Shown here: piece by piece, positions 6,636 to 9,576 of the stretch
Numbering within the stretch: the first letter of the stretch is position 1
How the letters are laid out: each line of letters starts with the position of its first letter
Source: Candidatus Hydrothermota bacterium
Lineage (GTDB): Bacteria > Hydrothermota > Hydrothermia > B15-G9
Assembly (NCBI GenBank): GCA_003645975.1
Contig: QNDP01000033.1
Coordinates: 1 to 9,576, forward strand
Length of the DNA: 9,576 nucleotides
Direction: 5' to 3'
Made by a program: the position numbers and the translations under genes
Notes under the pieces: generated by a model
The model's input: the letters and a program-made list of their open reading frames with translations, nothing else
Told to the model about the DNA's origin: nothing
Database searches by the model: none

Positions 6636-7664
6636 ATGCGTATCACAGACCCAAAACTTGAGGCATCTGAAATCGAGTTTGACCGCACCTTGCGGCCGCG
6701 CCGTCTTGCCGAGTTTATCGGTCAAAAACGGTTGAAGGAAAATTTGGCGGTTTTTGTCGAGGCAGCGAAACAGCGTGGCGAAGCGCTTGACCACATCCTT
6801 TTTTACGGCCCTCCGGGACTTGGAAAGACCACCCTTGCCCACATCATCTCAAACGAACTTGGCGTCGAGATAGTTTCCACATCAGGCCCTGTGCTTGAGA
6901 GGCCTGCGGACTTGGCAGGCATTTTAACGGGTTTAAACCGCGGTGATGTGCTGTTCATCGATGAGATCCATAGACTTCCGCGTTCCGTCGAGGAATACCT
7001 TTATTCCGCTATGGAGGAGTTCCGAATAGACATCGTGATAGACCGAGGACCAGGTGCTCGAACGGTCAAGATTCCGCTCGTCCCGTTTACACTCGTGGGC
7101 GCAACGACGCGTGCAGGGATGATAACATCGCCTCTGATCTCAAGATTCGGCATCCATTTTCGACTCGACTACTACTCGGTCGATGAGCTTGCTGCGATAG
7201 TGCTCCGTTCGGCGAAGATTTTGGGTTGCGTGATCGAGGAAAAGGCTGCTTTTGAGCTTGCCAAGCGTTCTCGTGGCACACCGAGAATCGCCAACCGATT
7301 GCTCAAGCGTGTCCGTGATTACGCTCAGGTGATGGGAGACGGCACGATTACGCTGGAGATTGCGAAATATGCGCTTCAAATGCTCGATGTGGACGAGAAA
7401 GGCCTTGACGACATGGACAAGCGGATTTTACTCGTTTTGATTGAGAAATTTAACGGTGGCCCTGTTGGAATTAAGACGCTTTCGATGGCGGTCGGCGAGG
7501 AGCCCGAAACGATCGAGGAGGTCTATGAGCCGTATTTGATACGGGAGGGGTTCATCAAAAGGACGCCGCGCGGGCGCGTGGCGACACCTCTGGCCTACGA
7601 ACACCTGAAAATCTCCCACCGTCAGACCGCCCTGATCGGCTTCTCGTCGAAAATGAGGGGCTAA
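6636..7664 (+). CDS. ruvB: Holliday junction branch-migration ATPase RuvB
   Basis: A 342-residue AAA+ motor that, with RuvA, drives ATP-dependent branch migration of Holliday junctions during recombination and fork rescue. In order: [12 protein letters not shown] (19-30, RuvB N-terminal signature), Walker [10 protein letters not shown] (58-66), Walker B LFIDEIH (106-112), the sensor-1 segment [18 protein letters not shown] (155-172) with the arginine finger at Arg170, sensor 2 RGTPRIANR (213-221), and a C-terminal winged helix with [28 protein letters not shown] (274-301). Length fits the family. Two starts are possible: ATG at 6636 ([12 protein letters not shown]), and TTG at 6612 that overlaps the Omp85 stop (TTGA) and adds eight residues. 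Neither has a strong ribosome site; I chose the ATG. ruvA and ruvC are not adjacent. Placement at the end of an outer-membrane operon suggests shared transcription, not shared function. Confidence 0.97.
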   Translation: MRITDPKLEASEIEFDRTLRPRRLAEFIGQKRLKENLAVFVEAAKQRGEALDHILFYGPPGLGKTTLAHIISNELGVEIVSTSGPVLERPADLAGILTGLNRGDVLFIDEIHRLPRSVEEYLYSAMEEFRIDIVIDRGPGARTVKIPLVPFTLVGATTRAGMITSPLISRFGIHFRLDYYSVDELAAIVLRSAKILGCVIEEKAAFELAKRSRGTPRIANRLLKRVRDYAQVMGDGTITLEIAKYALQMLDVDEKGLDDMDKRILLVLIEKFNGGPVGIKTLSMAVGEEPETIEEVYEPYLIREGFIKRTPRGRVATPLAYEHLKISHRQTALIGFSSKMRG

Positions 7665-7676
7665 ACCCTCATTTCG
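7648..7676 (+). terminator. Strong stem-loop spanning the ruvB stop codon
   Basis: AAATGAGGG (7651-7659) pairs perfectly with CCCTCATTT (7666-7674) around the loop GCTAAA, which contains the ruvB stop. Two further CG pairs (7648-7649 with 7675-7676) extend it across a single bulged A. No T-run follows, so it is not a textbook Rho-independent terminator. It may end or stabilise the 3' end of the operon mRNA, and it separates ruvB from the ATPase module. Confidence 0.45.
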
Positions 7677-7726
7677 GCAGATCCTTGTTCCATCGCAACT
7701 GTCCGAGCTTTATATTTGAAGACGCT

Positions 7727-9202
7727 ATGAACGAAAGCACAAAAAGATGGCAAATTGAAGTCAAAAACTTTGGACCAATTTTGGATGGGAAGGTGGGAAT
7801 TGCGCCTTTGACCGTGTTCATTGGCAAAAATGCGTCGGGCAAAAGCTATATGGCACAGTTGATTTATGCCCAATTGAGAACGTTTTGGGGACTTAGCACT
7901 GACAGAAGGATCATCGAAAAACTGACCCAAAGGCTCTCGGATGTTTGGGAAGGTGGGCGGATCGAAGTTGGTAAGACCTGTGTCGTTGATATTCAGGACA
8001 TTTTTGAGGATACCGTCGAACAACTCGTTTCCAATCTGCCCCAATATCTCGAAATCCTGTTTGGTGTGGAATACCAAAACCTTATAACAGACGGAAAGGA
8101 CTCCGTGCTTATTCTCCAAAATTTCAGAGATTTCGCTCAAGCCGAGTTAGAACTTACCCACGCTGAACAAAAAAATCCAAAGATTTCATTTTCAAAAGAG
8201 AAAACATCCTTAAGAATGACACTCGGATTGGAAGAAGTCGTTGATGGAAAGAAAATGCTAAATGTTCGGCTTAGCGGCGAATTTCCGCTCCCAAAAGGAA
8301 AACCAGTTGCACAAACTGAATCAATTGAAAGTGCGTTTTTGCTCATAGCGACAAACTTTTACTTCAAAATGACTTTACCCATCCTTTTCATCCCGATTTT
8401 CCCATCCGATACTCCTGCCGTGTTTTTTCCAGCGTTTAGAAGCGGCCTGATTCTGACATCTTATCCTTCGCTTGCTGCTAAGATGCTGTCCTTTGGGGAA
8501 TTAAAGCCAGAAGGCCAGTTTTTTCAAAACTTTTTTATAAGGGAGATGCTTTCCATGCTCTTGGATGCATCCGCTGCGGCTTCATCGAGATACCGATCAA
8601 AATCCGGCGACGAATTTGCGCAATTCCTTGAAGATAAGTTGCTTCACGGAAAGATCGTGTTTGAAACCGAAGGCATCTTCGTGCCGGATCTCCTTTTCGA
8701 GTCCGACGGCCTCCAACTCAAACTAAACCGCTCGGCCGCTATCCATGCGGAATTAGCCCCTATCGCCGTGTATTTCAAATATTTACACAGGAACCCAACG
8801 ATGATCTTTATCGAGGAGCCGGAAGCACATCTGCATCCGGGCGCTCAGCGTCAATTTGCACGATTTCTTGCAAGACTTGTTCGTTCAGGAAATTATGTCC
8901 TGATCACGACACATAGCGATTTCCTATTCTCACAGATCAACAACCTCATGATGCTCGGCTCTCTCGATCCTGAGAAGCGCCGCAATTTGATCAAACGCAG
9001 AGGATGGGATTACGACCCGAACCTCGATTTCTTGAAACCCGAAGAGGTCAACGCCTACCTTTTTGACTTGGATAACTCAACTAACTTGTCTCGTATCAAG
9101 GAAATAGGCAGGAACGAGATGGGCTTTTACGAGGACGAATTTGTTGACGAGGCAATCGGAGCTGCAAACGAAAGGGCGGACATTTATGACGAATTATCTT
9201 GA
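7727..9202 (+). CDS. SMC/ABC-type AAA ATPase, putative defence-module ATPase
   Basis: A 491-residue cytoplasmic ATPase of the AAA_15/AAA_21 type (ABC/SMC/Rad50-like). The N-terminus has IEVKNFGPI (10-18) and LTVFIGKNASGKSYMAQLIYA (28-48), with Walker A GKNASGKS (33-40). A long middle region (about 50-320) contains FFPAFRSGL (233-241), a conserved-looking loop seen in this family. An ABC-signature-like LNRSAAIHAELAPI (333-346) precedes Walker B MIFIEEPEAHLHP (359-371, catalytic Glu pair 363-364 then the D-loop region) and the switch histidine in ITTHSD (393-398). The remaining 93 residues do not resemble a TOPRIM domain, so this is not an OLD or GajA nuclease. The ATG at 7727 is preferred over a TTG at 7685. 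The C-terminus overlaps the next gene by 17 bases. The stretch around 8100-8560 is visibly more AT-rich than the genes to the left, which could mean horizontal acquisition. Family ATPases of this kind pair with an effector; here the neighbour looks like a nuclease. Confidence 0.88.
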   Translation: MNESTKRWQIEVKNFGPILDGKVGIAPLTVFIGKNASGKSYMAQLIYAQLRTFWGLSTDRRIIEKLTQRLSDVWEGGRIEVGKTCVVDIQDIFEDTVEQLVSNLPQYLEILFGVEYQNLITDGKDSVLILQNFRDFAQAELELTHAEQKNPKISFSKEKTSLRMTLGLEEVVDGKKMLNVRLSGEFPLPKGKPVAQTESIESAFLLIATNFYFKMTLPILFIPIFPSDTPAVFFPAFRSGLILTSYPSLAAKMLSFGELKPEGQFFQNFFIREMLSMLLDASAAASSRYRSKSGDEFAQFLEDKLLHGKIVFETEGIFVPDLLFESDGLQLKLNRSAAIHAELAPIAVYFKYLHRNPTMIFIEEPEAHLHPGAQRQFARFLARLVRSGNYVLITTHSDFLFSQINNLMMLGSLDPEKRRNLIKRRGWDYDPNLDFLKPEEVNAYLFDLDNSTNLSRIKEIGRNEMGFYEDEFVDEAIGAANERADIYDELS

Positions 9203-9576
9203 TGAACTGAAAAAGCTTAAGTCGGAAACACGAAAAAAGTTTGAGATCTTCCACGAGTGTAAAGACGAAGGATGCAAGGCAAAGTTGGACGGAAACTTTC
9301 AAGGTTTTGTGTTAAGCGATAAATCCCGTAAGTTCGATGTGAACAGAACCATCGCCGAGCTTCAAAGCTTGATCGGCAAAAAGTTTTGCGATTGTGTCAT
9401 CTTTGACGCAAATGAGTCTAAGTTTTTTGTAATCTTTGCGGAAATCAAGAATATCAAAAAGAAGACGAGAGACGGGAAGACCATCCAGGGGTATCGCAAG
9501 GAAGCTATTGGACAGTTTGAGGATGCTTCGGAGTTCATTGAGGACGAGGGGCTTCTTCCACACAAGCTTAAAGGTA
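9186..9576 (+). CDS. PD-(D/E)XK-nuclease-like partner protein, 3' end outside the window
   Basis: An open frame of 130 codons without a stop that continues past the window edge. The ATG at 9186 lies inside the ATPase gene (17-base overlap, different frame) and follows AAAGGG (9171-9176) with a nine-base spacer, so it is probably translationally coupled. The protein starts MTNYLDELKKLKSETRKKFE, likely an alpha-helical lead. It then has GKKFCDCVIFDANESKFFVIF (64-84) followed by AEIKN (85-89) and EAIGQFEDASEF (106-117). Asp69 or Asp74 on one strand, Glu86-x-Lys88 on the next and a Gln (110) on the following helix match the layout of PD-(D/E)XK restriction-like nuclease folds. The fold call is an inference from this spacing; no family name is recognised. 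Cysteines at 25, 30, 68 and 70 may be structural. Its likely role is the effector of the upstream ATPase. Confidence 0.75.
   Translation, partial: MTNYLDELKKLKSETRKKFEIFHECKDEGCKAKLDGNFQGFVLSDKSRKFDVNRTIAELQSLIGKKFCDCVIFDANESKFFVIFAEIKNIKKKTRDGKTIQGYRKEAIGQFEDASEFIEDEGLLPHKLKG

Noticed and set aside
7727..9202. Identity as an OLD-family or Gabija GajA nuclease
   Set aside because: The roughly 93 residues after the switch histidine show no TOPRIM pattern (no conserved Glu followed by a DxD), so only the ATPase part is present.

Overview
The window looks like chromosome from a diderm (Gram-negative-type) bacterium. Four genes show hallmarks of outer-membrane biogenesis: a lipobox lipoprotein, two probable outer-membrane beta-barrels and a short Omp85/BamA-like protein ending in Phe. 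GC content is moderate, ATG starts with AGGAGG-type ribosome sites are common, and genes are tightly packed. The lipoprotein plus 'NPANFA' barrel pairing resembles the Bacteroidetes/Chlorobi (FCB) side of the tree or an uncultured candidate phylum, but that placement is inference.

Left part, minus strand. Bases 1-210 hold the first 70 codons of a polytopic membrane protein of the spermidine-synthase-like/MFS-fused type, which runs off the window edge. A gap of about 390 bp (211-599) has no convincing gene and contains a small repeated motif. Then come, in transcription order from right to left, deoC (deoxyribose-phosphate aldolase) and a small secreted barrel-like protein whose start overlaps the deoC stop (ATGA).

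Centre, plus strand. A divergent intergenic region (1886-2052) with a plausible sigma70-type promoter and a 12-bp palindrome leads into a four-gene operon. Its genes are a 675-residue lipoprotein of unknown function, a DUF5723/PorV/FadL-like outer-membrane protein, a small Omp85-family protein with one or two POTRA domains, and ruvB (Holliday-junction branch-migration motor). The junctions are 1 bp apart, a 1-base overlap, and an overlap or a 20-bp gap depending on the ruvB start. ruvB ends in a strong stem-loop that includes its stop codon.

Right part, plus strand. After the stem-loop there is a two-gene module. The first gene is a 491-residue SMC/ABC-type AAA ATPase without a TOPRIM domain. 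The second overlaps it by 17 bases and is cut by the window end; it has a PD-(D/E)XK-nuclease-like signature. The ATPase-nuclease pairing, the overlap and the AT-rich stretch inside the ATPase gene suggest an accessory, possibly anti-phage or plasmid-defence, module next to housekeeping genes. This is the most interesting part of the window.
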